Origin: Acanthococcus lagerstroemiae
Taxonomy: Eukaryota > Arthropoda > Insecta > Hemiptera > Eriococcidae
Direction of reading: 5' to 3'
Assembly (NCBI GenBank): GCA_031841125.1
Contig: CM063111.1
Coordinates: forward strand, 60,883,535-60,947,534
Length of the DNA stretch: 64,000 nucleotides
The notes below the pieces were generated by a model that saw only the letters and a list, made by a program, of their open reading frames with translations, was not told the DNA's origin and did no database searches. The translations under genes were made by a program, and so were the position numbers. Of this stretch, positions 48,371 through 59,359 are shown in pieces. Within the stretch, counting starts at the first letter, position 1; the number at the start of each line of letters is the position of its first letter.

Positions 48371-51249
48371 AGTTTTCTGGATATAAATGAAGGCAACCCT
48401 TGTCCATAATATGATGTCATGAAAATACAATCAGCGCATAATGTCATTTGCAATTAAACAACTCCCTGTTTCTCTTGAAAAGCAGCAGGTTTCTTCTTCC
48501 CGTGTTATGCGTTACCCAATATCTTCGAATAATTTACGAAATAATTCATTCTGAACACTGGAGAGCTTTATTAGAAATGACTCAAGTGTGGGAAACCGTA
48601 AAATTGCGTTTGACCAAAAAAAAAACATACTGTAATACGTACAATAAAACACATCGAACGTTAGATTGAAATCAAATAGTGAATCAGTTCATGGTGATTC
48701 GCTTTCACCCCATGATTTCTTCAATTTCAGTCTTTCGTGATTATCCTGCCGATGAATCAAGTGATAAGTTTCAGTCCAATTGGGGCTTAAAACTCACCTA
48801 GGTAGCACTATCATAGGAAAACGTTTTGCGTGTATTGTTATCAATGTGGGGTGATCTATTCGCGAAAATTCAACCCAAAGTGATAAGAGTACAATGAACA
48901 TACTAACAGTGCTGCCAACACATGCAACTTAGGTTTAAGTCCCAAAGGAATCTTACAGAGCCCAAGATTGTCTATCAGAAATCGTGTTATTCATTTCTCT
49001 ATTCAGTAAGTTTTAAGTGGATTCTTGCAATATTCAAAATTCTGTTTTTCGAATCTAACTGATCACCAATTTATAAAAATATTAAAACAGGACATAGATC
49101 TCATATGTTACACCTTCCAGTATCAAACTGTATGTGTTTCAAGTGGCTCCCATTCTGCGCAAGAGCGCAGCACTCGTTTTCAGTTTGAAGACTTGCAGCC
49201 ACTAGTGAGCATCTTCACTCCCTCCCCCCTCCATTGACAGTACCTATCTGCAAATGAACAATTTCTGGCGAAGGTGAGAGTCTTAACTCAATGGCAGAAA
49301 AAAAGAAAAATGGACTTCATGCGCCCGAATTGATGGGGATGTTACTTCCATTCATCCGGGTCTTTCTCTAAGTTCATGAACTCAAGTAGTATTTTGAAAA
49401 AGATGATGTACTTGCTTCATGAGTGGATGTTTTTAAGGAACGAAGTAGAGTAGTTACCAAGTGCACCGCTTATTGAAGGGAATAAAACAAGCATAAACTA
49501 CTTATTTCTTCGTGGAAGGTTCACATACTCTGTTTGGGACAAGTATATTTATTCATTCAAGAAAAGATATACTTGAACAGTAGATACACTTGAGTTATAA
49601 ATTCATAGGAACATGTTTAATATACCTATAGCTTGTTCATTTATCATGATGAATAAATCAGAGCTGAAGCTTGTTCAGAAATTCAAAAATATGCAAACAA
49701 AACTAACAGCACAAGTAAACGTTCGTTTTATTACCGTAATTAATTGTCATAAAAAGTGTCATTTCAGGTACTTCTGATGAGAAAGATTTTTATTACAGTA
49801 GCTAAGAGATGTTGTGTAAGTTTCATACTAAAACAACTCTGGATTGAGTAGAACACCCAACTGAAATATTAATCTCGCCTACGTTTTGTCGAAGGTCCTG
49901 CTAAACTATAATTGTGGCGTCTCTTAAAATAAACCTACATTTGTTTCATTTTTTTTTTTTTTACTCCATCATCTTCATCATAGAAATAATGACTAAAGCG
50001 ATTCTTACAATCGAAACATGAACATAAATGTATAATGTACTTCTTTCTTTTATATTGCAAGAACGCATTCTTATCTAGCGCTGAACTGCTGACCGGGATT
50101 GATGTTAGCTCAAAATGGTGTAATGAGTTTGATTCAATACAAAACCAGTACCTATCAATTAAGGATAAATTGTACAAATGACTTCAAAATTTGTTCTTCG
50201 TTAACAAACGGCCAGACGTGTTATTTGATTGAAGGACAGGAAAGTAAACAAAACGTGACAGAAGAAAGTTGACGAAATGCCATTGTCGTAAAAAAAAAAG
50301 TAGACCGACAGCGATAATGAAAAGATGAAATATAAATTAGGAGGCGTGAAAATGTAGGCCATAGGTGATTCATAAGACACGAGAAGAACATTTTGTGATG
50401 TGGGGAGTTATTATTTTTATTAGCTGAGTTATATATACTGCTTGAAAAGTAAATAGTGACAGTAGGTTGTTGTCTCTTTGTAGTTCAGTCACACCAACGA
50501 AAGACATTTCAACCTTTGTGTTCTTTTTGTTGAGGCTATATTGTAATGCCTAATCATAAATGTCTTCCCAGTTGGGAGTGAAATTAATGTTACACGGGTC
50601 CGAAAAAATTATCTTCCTCATTAGGTGTCTGTTTAAAAACATTTTCAAACAAAATTTTTTTTTCAGATTAATTCTGTCCATTTTCTAACTGTCTCAAAAC
50701 GTCATAAATGAGGATGAATTCAAAATAAACCATAATTCTATTCCAGATTGCGTCAGATTTGAAGCCTCAGAAGGAGGAAGGTGCAGATTATACTTGAGGA
50801 GCCTGCTCTCAAAAGTTTAAGAACTAGCTTCAGTTGGAAAATCAGTGGCTTTTTGAAAAATTGAGATTTTCTGAGACGTGTTTTGCTTGTTTTTCCTACT
50901 CAAATCAATAGAACCACCTCAAAAATTCTCAGACGGCTTTTGGGTTTCTCCCATTTGCCCTTGTCCTTCGATCCCTGGCAGCAGGCCTTATCGCCTCTTC
51001 TTCACCGATAATTTGTTACTACAGGTTCTATTTCTCATTTCTAACCAAAATTTGAATACGAAGATCGAAATACAATTTTCATGAATGTTTGTTGACTAAA
51101 TAAATAATCATTAAACACCTATTTTCTTGTAGAAACACTATACTCTTTCTGTTAAACACTTTTTAATGGAGCAGTTAGTCGTAGTTGTTGCTGCGGTACG
51201 AGAATCAATAAAATTTGCAAGTTACTAACGTGATTCTTTTCTGTTGCAG
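48371..51249. other. Intron-like sequence without recognised features
   Basis: AT-rich, with T-runs near 49,951 and 50,659. Small frames on both strands lack motifs. It would be the 3' part of a 5.8-kb intron between the long exon and the first coiled-coil exon. Confidence 0.4.
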
Positions 51250-51401
51250 GCGGAATATTGTACACCAGGAGACCAAATTTCAAGAACAAATTAAAACTTT
51301 AAAAAGTGATATCGAAAGTAAAGACTCAGAAAATATGCAGCTAAAGGGGAAAATCAATGATTTGCAACGGGACATCGTGAATAAGACTTGGGGCATGGAT
51401 C
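51250..51401 (+). CDS. Coiled-coil exon 1 (shared body)
   Basis: The acceptor TTCTGTTGCAG and donor GGATC/GTAAGT bound a 152-nt exon. It needs two incoming bases and leaves one. The product (about 50 residues: ETKFQEQIKTLKSDIESK ... LKGKINDLQRDIVNKTWGMD) has hydrophobic residues at heptad-like spacing and many charged residues, as in a long coiled coil. A Trp near the end is unusual for such a rod. Both candidate upstream exons (23,241 and 45,446) supply the right phase. There is a faint resemblance, from memory only, to the Trp-containing rod of CCDC186/golgin-104-like proteins; I would not name it on this. Confidence 0.8.
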
Positions 51402-51841
51402 GTAAGTTGCAAGATGATGTTAATTTGTTGAAAATTCTTCGATTCGATCGTCAGAATTTTAATACATGAAGACTTTTGAACTGGTTGCATAGAACACGAA
51501 CTTGAGTACAACTTGGCCCTGGCGAACTACGATTACCTAAACTTTATCATGAAATATAAATGTTTGAAAAATTCCAGTTGCGAGAGAACATTCTCAAATA
51601 TCACAAATCCCCCTCCCCCAAAAAGACTTATAGATTACTCTTTTTAATATATGTTTCAAGAGCGGCCAAAGCCAGTGCTTTATTTCCAGGGTAACATCTG
51701 CTTTCTATGTCTCCGCCATCACTGCTATTAATTTATACCTACACTGAACTACAATTTTAAGTTGTTTTGTTTTTTCCCCGACGTGCAACTACTTTACGAA
51801 AATCCGTAAATTTTTAATCCTGATTTTATCTAACCACACAG

Positions 51842-51976
51842 GTCTTCACGCTGAGCTGGCATCATTCCAAACGGAGGCTGACTGCGTCCGCAAAAAGCTT
51901 CTCAAAGTTGAAGAAGACCTAGTCAAGTACAAAAATAAGAATACAGAGTTGAACGAAGAATTGTTAAAGACACTGG
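51842..51976 (+). CDS. Coiled-coil exon 2
   Basis: A 135-nt exon between acceptor AACCACACAG and donor CACTGG/GTAATT. It takes one incoming base (giving Arg) and leaves one. The product contains LHAELASFQTEADCVRKKL and KVEEDLVKYKNKNTELNEEL, clearly coiled coil. The phase continues from 51,401 without a stop, which supports all three exons together. Confidence 0.8.
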
Positions 51977-52055
51977 GTAATTACTAGCACCCACTTTCCG
52001 TACAAATGAAATCCAATAATCACTTCACAGATTACTTGGTATAATACTTATCTTC

Positions 52056-52057
<2 letters not shown>

Positions 52058-52091
<34 letters not shown>
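52058..52091 (+). promoter_or_regulatory. Poly-T run of 34 bases immediately before a splice acceptor
   Basis: The run ends four bases before the AG of the exon at 52,096 (TGTAG). It would act as the polypyrimidine tract, and its length is extreme. It is also prone to length error in sequencing. Confidence 0.6.
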
Positions 52092-52092
<1 letters not shown>

Positions 52093-52095
52093 TAG

Positions 52096-52274
52096 AAAAT
52101 GAAGGTGACAACAAGAAAGTCAACGGTCTGCAGAAGGAGGTTGAAAGGTTGAAATTAAAAATCAAAGACTTGCAAAAGGAACTCGAACTCGCTAAAGCTG
52201 AGAAAAATGAACTGCTAAATAAGCTTTCAGAACTGGAAGACGAAAAGAGGGAGAAAATCAAGACGATGGAAATT
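52096..52274 (+). CDS. Coiled-coil exon 3
   Basis: A 179-nt exon from acceptor TGTAG to donor GGAAATT/GTAAGT. One incoming base makes Glu, and it ends in phase 0. The product (about 60 residues) includes VNGLQKEVERLKLKIKDLQK, LELAKAEKNELLNKLSELE and DEKREKIKTME, a textbook heptad pattern. No further downstream exon in the right phase could be recognised before the minus-strand genes begin, so the 3' end of the gene is unknown. The full rod is longer than what is seen here. Confidence 0.8.
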
Positions 52275-52379
52275 GTAAGTAAAATGTATTACCTAGAACA
52301 GAAAATGTTACTAAAAATAATACTGTTCTTAAAAGTAATTTGGATGATGACGAAGATCATATCGTCGGCTTCAACGTAG

Positions 52380-52421
52380 AACTCACCAAGTCCAATATTT
52401 AAACATAGGACTTGGTGAGTT
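52380..52421. other. Perfect 14-bp stem-loop in the intron
   Basis: AACTCACCAAGTCC and GGACTTGGTGAGTT are exact complements separated by 14 bases (52,394-52,407). The right arm contains GGTGAGT, a donor-like sequence, which the stem would hide. It lies about 105 bases after the donor of coiled-coil exon 3. Confidence 0.85.
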
Positions 52422-53213
52422 TTGCAATGAAACCGACCATGTAAGAAACAGATAAAAGTATGAACACAAAAGAACATTAAGGTACGAGGACACCAGTCAG
52501 TAATGACAATAGTGGCTAATGAATACTGGCTGCTTTGAAAATCTGAAAGATTCTCTTAAGCGTACTTTCGTGAATAGAAAAATGAAGGGTTATAGTAATA
52601 AAGATTGCTGCAGCATATGATGAGCTCGCTAGATCTTTTTAAGAGCCAGATTTTATGCTAATTGGTTATGGACCTTTGATCTACTGAGAAATACTGAATA
52701 CTTCCCCAAAGTAGAGTTGAATTTCTTATATCATCATTATATTATCCATTATTTTTATTGTTTTCACTTTCGAATCTAATCTGTGACATGTAACTTAATC
52801 TAGTTGATTTACCAACATGAGTATAACCTAAATTAATTTATATAATCCAGTTCAATGAATAAAAATGCGGGGAAATAATAATAAGTAGGTACACATATAA
52901 CATAATCCAATCTAATTTGAAATTAGGTGAATGAATGAGAAAACTCTATAAATGAATAAAGTGAAACTTGATGTTATGCAAATCTCGATTTACATAAGTT
53001 TTTAACTCTTGAACGGGTTAGAGTTGTTTCATGAAATAAGCATCCTATGATTTGCTTATGGAACTGTTTACTTTTATATTGCTCACCACAAAAATAGGTA
53101 ATTCTTGAAAAATTTGAGTACTATTGGCATTCCCCACATAGAGGAATTTTTTCCACTGAAATGCCCTTCATATTTCATTCTGCTATCTTTTTTGTTGTGC
53201 AGTTGTGTTAGTT
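52422..53213. other. Unassigned sequence
   Basis: AT-rich intronic or intergenic sequence, no recognised feature. Confidence 0.4.
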
Positions 53214-53268
53214 CTTGAAGTAGAGTTGATTCAATACATATAGTGGGCTACTTTCACGTGTTTTAAGA
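53214..53268 (-). pseudogene. Remnant of the C-terminal coding part of the secreted-protein family
   Basis: The stretch around TGATTCAATACATATAGTGG resembles the last third of exon 2 of the intact copies (compare 62,033-62,087, TGATTGAATGTAGTGGGTTA). The rest of the exon is absent here. It may be a fourth, mostly lost copy, or the end of the neighbouring pseudogene moved by a rearrangement. Confidence 0.5.
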
Positions 53269-53595
53269 TCGTTCCCCGATCCCAGACTTACAATTTCCAA
53301 CATCGAATATTAGTTTTTCGACGGAAAAGATGCTGCATGGGAAGGTCGACGTAAAAACAGAGAAGGAATCTCCGACAGTTCTGGTAAATTTTATTGATAC
53401 CAAACTTAATGAAATCAAGATCAAAAGAGTGAAGATACCTTACATGTATCCTAGTTGCCTACGTGCCTTTATTTAGACGAGTTTCCCCTATTTGTTCTTT
53501 TCTGACAGTCATGAAAAATCATCTTGGTCATCCGATCTTGTTCTTAGCCCAAGCACTAAAGTTTTTGGAATGCAAAGCTGAATAAGTCTTTATCG

Positions 53596-53900
53596 TTTAT
53601 TTTTCAATAATACATATAGGTACCCAAATTAAAACTTGAATAGTCAATTAAAACAATGAAACTAGCATCTTCACAATTCTTGGAAACAAATCTAAGAATA
53701 GAAGTTTTATTTCTGTCATTGACTGTTATGGGACAAGTTATTACAAACTGTGTGTCTTGATGGGATGGAGTTTTTACAGTATAACCAATACATCTGTAAA
53801 ACTGAACATCCGCATCACATGGGGTTAGTCCAATAACCGGTACAACATCACTACAGAATTTTTTATTTCTATTTTTCATCTGCTAGCTTGCAGACTTCAT
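53596..53900 (-). pseudogene. Broken copy of the secreted-protein gene (exon 2 only)
   Basis: The minus frame 53,604-53,879 contains NRNKKFCSDVVPVIGLTP, a GYTVKTPS block and TCPITVNDRNK, as in the intact copies. The exon should start at 53,900 (after an AAG acceptor), where the reading DEVCKLADEK runs into a stop; a small indel separates it from the good frame. After the TCPIT block roughly 270 bases of coding sequence are missing and the frame runs straight into 3'-UTR-like sequence. Exon 1 is not found upstream, although the intron sequence (53,910-55,020) is still recognisable. AATAAA (minus) at 53,596-53,601 is retained. Confidence 0.75.
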
Positions 53901-55029
53901 CTTTCACAGATAATAATAAACATTATTTATTACATTGAGGTTATAAATTTCTACATAATGAGATATGATTGGATTTGTGAAATGAATATGTTATCTAATA
54001 GATAAGTAACTTATTGAAAGATATGCATCTACGAGCACCATGATAACAATGATTTTTCGTTTTTACTACCATTTACTCTTAAGTGGCAGGGTGCCCAGGT
54101 CTGGAAAAGTCAAAAGGAAAGTCTAAAAAGGTCAAGGAATAATTCTGAAATTCTGGGAAAGTTAGAGAAAAGTCAGGGATTTTATGTTTGTGGAAAAAGC
54201 ATAATGCATACAAGAGAGCGTCCAAAAGTGTATTTTCATGTGTTGTCCTTTCGAGTGACTGAAGCCGAATGACGTAAATTAAGTTTTTTCTTGTCCTTAT
54301 ATCCTAGTTTTGTTTTTATGTTCTTGTTCTTCGTAATACAGTTGCAAGAATTTGAATATTGTGCACATCTTTTGGCACGCTCTGTAACTCCTTTTGGACC
54401 GCGCTCAAACGTTTTTGGGAAAGTTAGGGAAAAGGCAGAGAATTTCATTTTAGAAAAAAACTGGACAGCTTGAGTGATGTGCCATGTTCGCAAACATCCC
54501 TACCTCGAATCGAAGGTGGAGTTGCCAAATCCAACAATTTTTGAGTAAGCATTCTGATCGTATTTGTTATTCGAATATATTGCAAAAATTAAGTTAAATA
54601 GGAGCCATGTATCAATTTTTGGACCTTTGTGTAAATTTAGGTATACAATTTCTCTGAAAATTTGACATTGTAATTCCAGTCTTGAATTCAGCCTAAATGT
54701 CTAGTTACCGTCTGCTGGGGCCACTCATGATTTGTTTACTGATAACGATACTAGCGCTCTACAACGAGTCATGAGTAGCCGGTATTACCCCAGTTGACTT
54801 TACTGATATCGATTCCAGCGCTCCTACAACTTGTCATGAGTGGCCGATATTACCACCAGTGTCCAATATTACCCCCGTTGACGGTATTCAAAAAAGTGAG
54901 GCATTTTGCATACCAATGAAAGCGCTGACTTTTGTCTCGTTTGTTTTGAGGATTATAATTTGGTTAACAGCAGGTACTTTCTTTTATAAAATTACGCATT
55001 CAGTCACCTCTCATCTGATACTTAGATAA

Positions 55030-56560
55030 GTAGTAAAATTGGTGTTTTCAACTTTTTTCCAGAAGAGAGGGAGGAGGGAAGGAATACATCCCATACACCC
55101 TTGAAATTCTTTCAGACTGTTTTACTCTTCAATACCTTTTTAAGATTGTTCAAGGCTCTTTCTAAAACTTTTTCGGATTTAAGGTTATTATTCTACGCTC
55201 TACACAGACTTTTTCAGATTCTTCCTGACTCTTACAAAACTCCTAAAGACTCGCTGAGATGACTTTTAAAATGGGTATTTTCAACATTTTTCCTGGTGGA
55301 GGATGGTGGGGATATCCCAATACTTTTTGAAAATTTTACCAGACGTAATTTATTTTTCTAGACTCGTCCAGAATTGTCCCGGATTATTTCTGCAGCTTTT
55401 TCAGACTTGTTTCAGATTTTTTACGCTCCACACAGAGGTCCCATTTGTAGACCAATTTAAGACTTCTTAAGACTCGACTAGACACTGAAACAAACAAGTT
55501 TAGAAAAACCTTAGTGAATCTTTGGAAATATGGAACCTATCCCTGTAAGCTTTTAACTAATCTAGAAGAGTTTAAAAAGTCTCAGTGACGCATAGAAGAG
55601 TTTTAAAAGTCTCAGTGACGCATAGAATAGTCTCAAAAAGTTTCAGTCACGCTGAAGAAGTCCTGAAATATACAAATATAATGAATCTTGAAGAAACTTA
55701 GATCCTCTGGTTGCAGAGACAAAACTATGGAGGGATGGGGAGGGGTTGTACACCCCCAATAATGTGGCAGTTGGCAAATTTTGGAACTGATCATTTGGAT
55801 TTTTCATTTCTTAAGAACGTTTGTGTGTTTGTTTTCAATTTAAAAATATTTTAATTAAAAAATCGGCAAATTTTCAATTTTGTTGGCGAATTTTTAGTTT
55901 AAAAAAAATTGCCGGCTAATTATTCTCCCCTACCCCCTAACTGAAAGTAAAGTTTCGCTTCTGTCTGATTCGTTGTGAAAGGGTCCTCAAAAAGTATAAA
56001 AAGTCTCAATTGGTTTTAATATTTCGAAAAGAGTCTGAAAAAATCTCAGTAAAGCCAAGAATAGTCTTGAAACGAATCCTAAAGATCATTAAAGAAATAT
56101 GTTCAGAAGTTTTGAAAAGTTCTAAACAAGATTTAAAAAACTTAACAGGGTCTTAAAGAGATCTAAACCCAATCGGGTGGATATTAAAAAGGCCGAAACC
56201 ATTGTAAAAGAGTCTGAAATCAGTAACATAGTTATGAAAAAATATCTCAGTGATACTGAAAGAAGTATAAAAAATATCAAACATTCTGAAAAACCATTAA
56301 AAAGTCTTAAGGCTTGGGATAGTGTTGACCGAGCCCGTAGAATTTTTGAAAAGTTTTAAACATACCTTAGAGAATTTAAAAAAAAAATCTAAAACATAGC
56401 ACAAGCTTTAAAGAAGTATTGGAGAGTCATAACCAAGGACTGAAGAGACTTTAAGATGATAAATCAGTTCCCAGATCATCGAGTTATGTATTTGAGCCAG
56501 GTCACCAGGGATTTTTCCCGGTTGCCCGGCAGATTCACATGCAAAATCATTTTGGTCATC
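55030..56560. repeat. Degenerate spacer repeat rich in AGTCT/CTCAG phrases (copy A)
   Basis: Begins with a TTTCAGACTG-TTCAAGGCTC-TTTCGGATTTAA block, then breaks into worn ~30-base units such as AAAAGTCTCAGTGACGCATAGAA (clearest as a tandem at 55,572-55,650). It ends just downstream of the gene at 56.7 kb. The same block order recurs at 60,560-61,850. The 60-codon frame at 56,177-56,359 is inside it and low-complexity. Confidence 0.65.
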
Positions 56561-56622
56561 TGACTGTGCTCTTAGCCCAAGCACTGAAGGTTTTCTAATG
56601 AAAATCGAATAACTATTTAACG

Positions 56623-56628
56623 TTTATT
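56623..56628 (-). terminator. AATAAA polyadenylation signal of the 56.7-kb gene
   Basis: AATAAA on the minus strand about 87 bases after the stop codon. The hexamer and its neighbours are conserved at 61,902 and 53,596 in the sister copies. Confidence 0.65.
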
Positions 56629-56714
56629 TTTCAATTATATACACACCTAAATTAAAACTTGAATAGTCGAATAAAACAATGATATTAGCATCTTCACAAT
56701 TTCTGGAAATAAAT

Positions 56715-57975
56715 TTAGAGGAAGAGAAGGTGACGCCATGTCCAGGGCACGTACCAATAAACCTTTCGTGGTTGTGGTAGTGGAGCTGATTCTATGTAGT
56801 AAGTTATTTCTAATTGCTTTTCAGTTATCTTATTTCCATCCTGATCAGTTACAATTTCGTCCGGAATAGGCGAGAGGGCGAATAACGCAAACGAATTTTG
56901 CGTTCGGCTATATCCGTAACTCAAAAACGTTACATCTTTTTTATTTTTGCCCTTTTCGTCAACAATTGTTATAGGACAAGTTACAACAAGCTGTGTGTAT
57001 TTATTGGATGGAGTTTTTACAGTATAACGCATACATCCGTAATAATGATTCACCTCACGTGTGGTTAGTCCAATTTCGGGTACAACGTTGTTACAGAATG
57101 ATTTATTTCTGTTTTGATCTAATGGATCGTCGCAAAGTGCATCTTCCGCTGTGAACATTATAATTATTACTTTGAAGTTAAAAATCTTTACAAAATGAAG
57201 TATGATATAATATAATTGGGTTCGTAAAATGAATATCTAATATATAAGTGTTAATAGGTATTCATCTACAAGAGTACGCGTAGATAATAAATAATTTTTC
57301 ATTTTTACTGTATGTTTTCAAGTGGTATGACATTTTCGCAAAATCCTTCCCATTGCAGATGGAGTTGTTGCCAAATCTATCCCTTTTTTGAGTATGTAAG
57401 AATGCAGGTCGATTTGATGATCGAATATAATGCATCGATTTTTGGATCTTTACATAGAAGGTACAATATTCCTCTAAGAAACATCGATTTCGTCATGGTA
57501 AATTCCACTTTTGTATAAAATTCAAGTATTCAATGCGGCCTCAATGTCCATTCAAAAAAGTGACGCATTGCATACCAGAGAAAGCTTTGACTTTTATAAC
57601 TTCGGTTTCGAAGAAGATTATAACTTGGTTTACAGTGTGTATCATCTTTCATGAAAATACGCATTCAGTCACCTCTTATCTAATCTATTTTTTTATTTAT
57701 TGAAAAGATTGATAAATGGAACTACGTAAGGATAGCTCGATCCAAAGTATAAATTATGATACATGTGCGAAAGATGGAAATCCTTAGGAATTCTATAGAT
57801 GAGATAGAGACTTACTGTTTTTCTGGGGATCTGTTTTAACATTCTCGTATTTGGATACAGCTTCGTCGCCTGATATTGGTTTGGAGATTCCTTCTGAATT
57901 TCCAAAATGGAAATTTTGCAGAAATATGAGAAAGGCTAGGCAGTTTGATAGGTGCAGCCATATCATTTTGACCAT
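56715..57975 (-). CDS. Secreted small protein, family copy 2 (two exons, intact)
   Basis: Exon 1 is 57,816-57,975 (ATG at 57,975; 160 nt, phase 1; donor AACA/GTAAGT). Exon 2 is 56,715-57,148 (acceptor TTCACAG). The intron is 667 bp. The predicted protein has about 197 residues. Residues 1-27 are a signal peptide (MVKMIWLHLS then NCLAFLIFLQ), then a short polar linker, then exon 2 with four cysteines (ALC, SFC, YGC, VTC), conserved blocks RNKSFC, YTVKTPS, TCPI, GYSRTQNSFALFALS, and an aromatic end (YWYVPWTWRH). No known domain recognised. Secretion and disulphides are inferences. An internal ATG at the start of exon 2 exists but falls in the intron side of the acceptor, so it is not the start. 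Paralogous to 61,981-63,150. Confidence 0.8.
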
Positions 57976-58039
57976 GGTCACAACTTTATGTAAGTAATAC
58001 ACTCTATAGAAAGATGTAAAGATGTTGCTTCCAACTATA

Positions 58040-58085
58040 TCACTGAATAATGTTTGAGAAATAGTAACGTGTCCCCTTATAAATT
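58040..58085 (-). promoter_or_regulatory. Core promoter of copy 2 (TATA-like box)
   Basis: Minus-strand TTTATAAGGGG at about 58,073-58,083, with a TCAGTG initiator-like site at 58,041-58,046, about 70 bases before the ATG. The same layout (TTTATATGAGG) is kept upstream of copy 3 near 63,236, in otherwise drifting sequence. Confidence 0.45.
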
Positions 58086-58107
58086 CACTATTGTACAAGC
58101 TATCCAA

Positions 58108-58739
58108 CTATAGTAGAATTATTTTACTCGTAGTTAGTCCAGATACAGGTAATACTACATACGAGAATAAATACATATGCAAGCGTTAAGTTCATTAGAT
58201 CTTGTAAAAAATGTAATAAAGCCAGATGTTGCATCGTTTCGACAACAGTTACACTTGTAGTTTAATTATGAATACACGTACCAACGTAATCATTTGAAAT
58301 ACGTATATTTTGTTATATTTCATATAAAAGTGATTCATTTAAAGAAAAACCGCTTTAACCTGCAATATAGCACTCTGTTACGCATTTACGCAGGTATCCG
58401 TTAAAAGTGGTATGTCGGTGATCAACGTACACTAATGGGCTCCTACCTTGTTTATTCAATTATCTAAATTATTATGAGAAAATTTAATTATACTTTTAAA
58501 ATACTTTATCGGTATATCTACCTACTCTGAACAGCACCGACTTGTCAAGCTCATCAATTAAATGTACAGAAATGTCACTATACATGTCTGCTTATCACTT
58601 TTTATTTACTTGACACGTCATTAATCTAGGAGCAAAAAGTGAGACCGGACAGGCCGCCGGGAAAATTGGTTTTGCTGACTTAAATCAAATCAAAATCAAA
58701 ACGACCTTTATTTCTACTTAACTAATAACTACATAATAT
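58108..58739. other. Spacer between secreted-protein copies
   Basis: Upstream region of copy 2. Similar to 63,290-63,480 upstream of copy 3 (shared TACTCGTAGTTAGT, ATAAATACA and CGACAACAGTTA phrases). No gene seen. Confidence 0.5.
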
Positions 58740-59340
58740 TTGGCAGTTTCTATAAAAAGGGGTAACATTGTCGATCGATCAAAGTCTCAGAAAACACAAC
58801 AAAATTTTTTGGTCAAAAAAATAAATTTTGAGATTTTGGTTAATTTCTGTAGAAAAAACATCGCAATAACGAAAAGACAAAATTTACGCGCATGAGAGAG
58901 AAGAGGGAGAGAGAGGAAGAGAATTATGAAAGAGAATGAGAAAAGAATGCGAATGTCTGCGTTCGCTTTTCTTCGTGGTTTTTCGGAGCTCACGAATAAA
59001 GCCGATGTTCTGAATTGTTACCACGCAGAAGAGCGAAAAATTTCCTTTCCAACAAGCCCTCGTCGAGGCTGGTAACGTGATTCTAGGGTGAGTTAGGACC
59101 GCTTGACGGAGTGGGAGAAAAAGGTGTGTCTAACTTTAAACGCATTTTTCCCAAAAAAGTGTTTTCGCACGTTCTCGTTACACTCATCTTTGACCGCTTG
59201 TATCTCCCGAACAAAAAACGCTACAAATCTCGCCGATAGCTCGTTGGAATGGGCATTCATGCCTCTATTACGTACTGTCCCTAACTCAAAATCCGTTGGA
59301 TCGATAAAGTTACCCCTTTTTATAGAAACTGCCACATATA
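58740..59340. mobile_element. Element-like segment with inverted GGCAGTTTCTATAAAAAGGG arms
   Basis: The sequence at 58,741-58,778 (GGCAGTTTCTATAAAAAGGG and onward to TCGATCGATC) is complemented at 59,297-59,335. About 520 bases lie between, partly GA-rich (58,890-58,960) and partly CpG-richer. It is followed by ACAGGGTGTTCCACGAC, a phrase common at insect repeat edges. The class is unknown. The two opposite frames at 59,093-59,396 are not convincing genes. Confidence 0.5.
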
Positions 59341-59359
59341 CAGGGTGTTCCACGACAAT

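Noticed and set aside
53270..53475. Further exon of the coiled-coil gene (open frame with EKMLHGKVDVKTEKESP)
   Set aside because: The visible acceptors give phase 1 or 2, while the preceding exon at 52,274 ends in phase 0. No coiled-coil pattern, and the region holds a fragment of the secreted-protein family.
56177..56359. 60-codon Lys/Glu/Ser-rich gene
   Set aside because: It is a chance frame in the degenerate AGTCT repeat; the matching repeat copy at 60.6-61.8 kb does not keep it.
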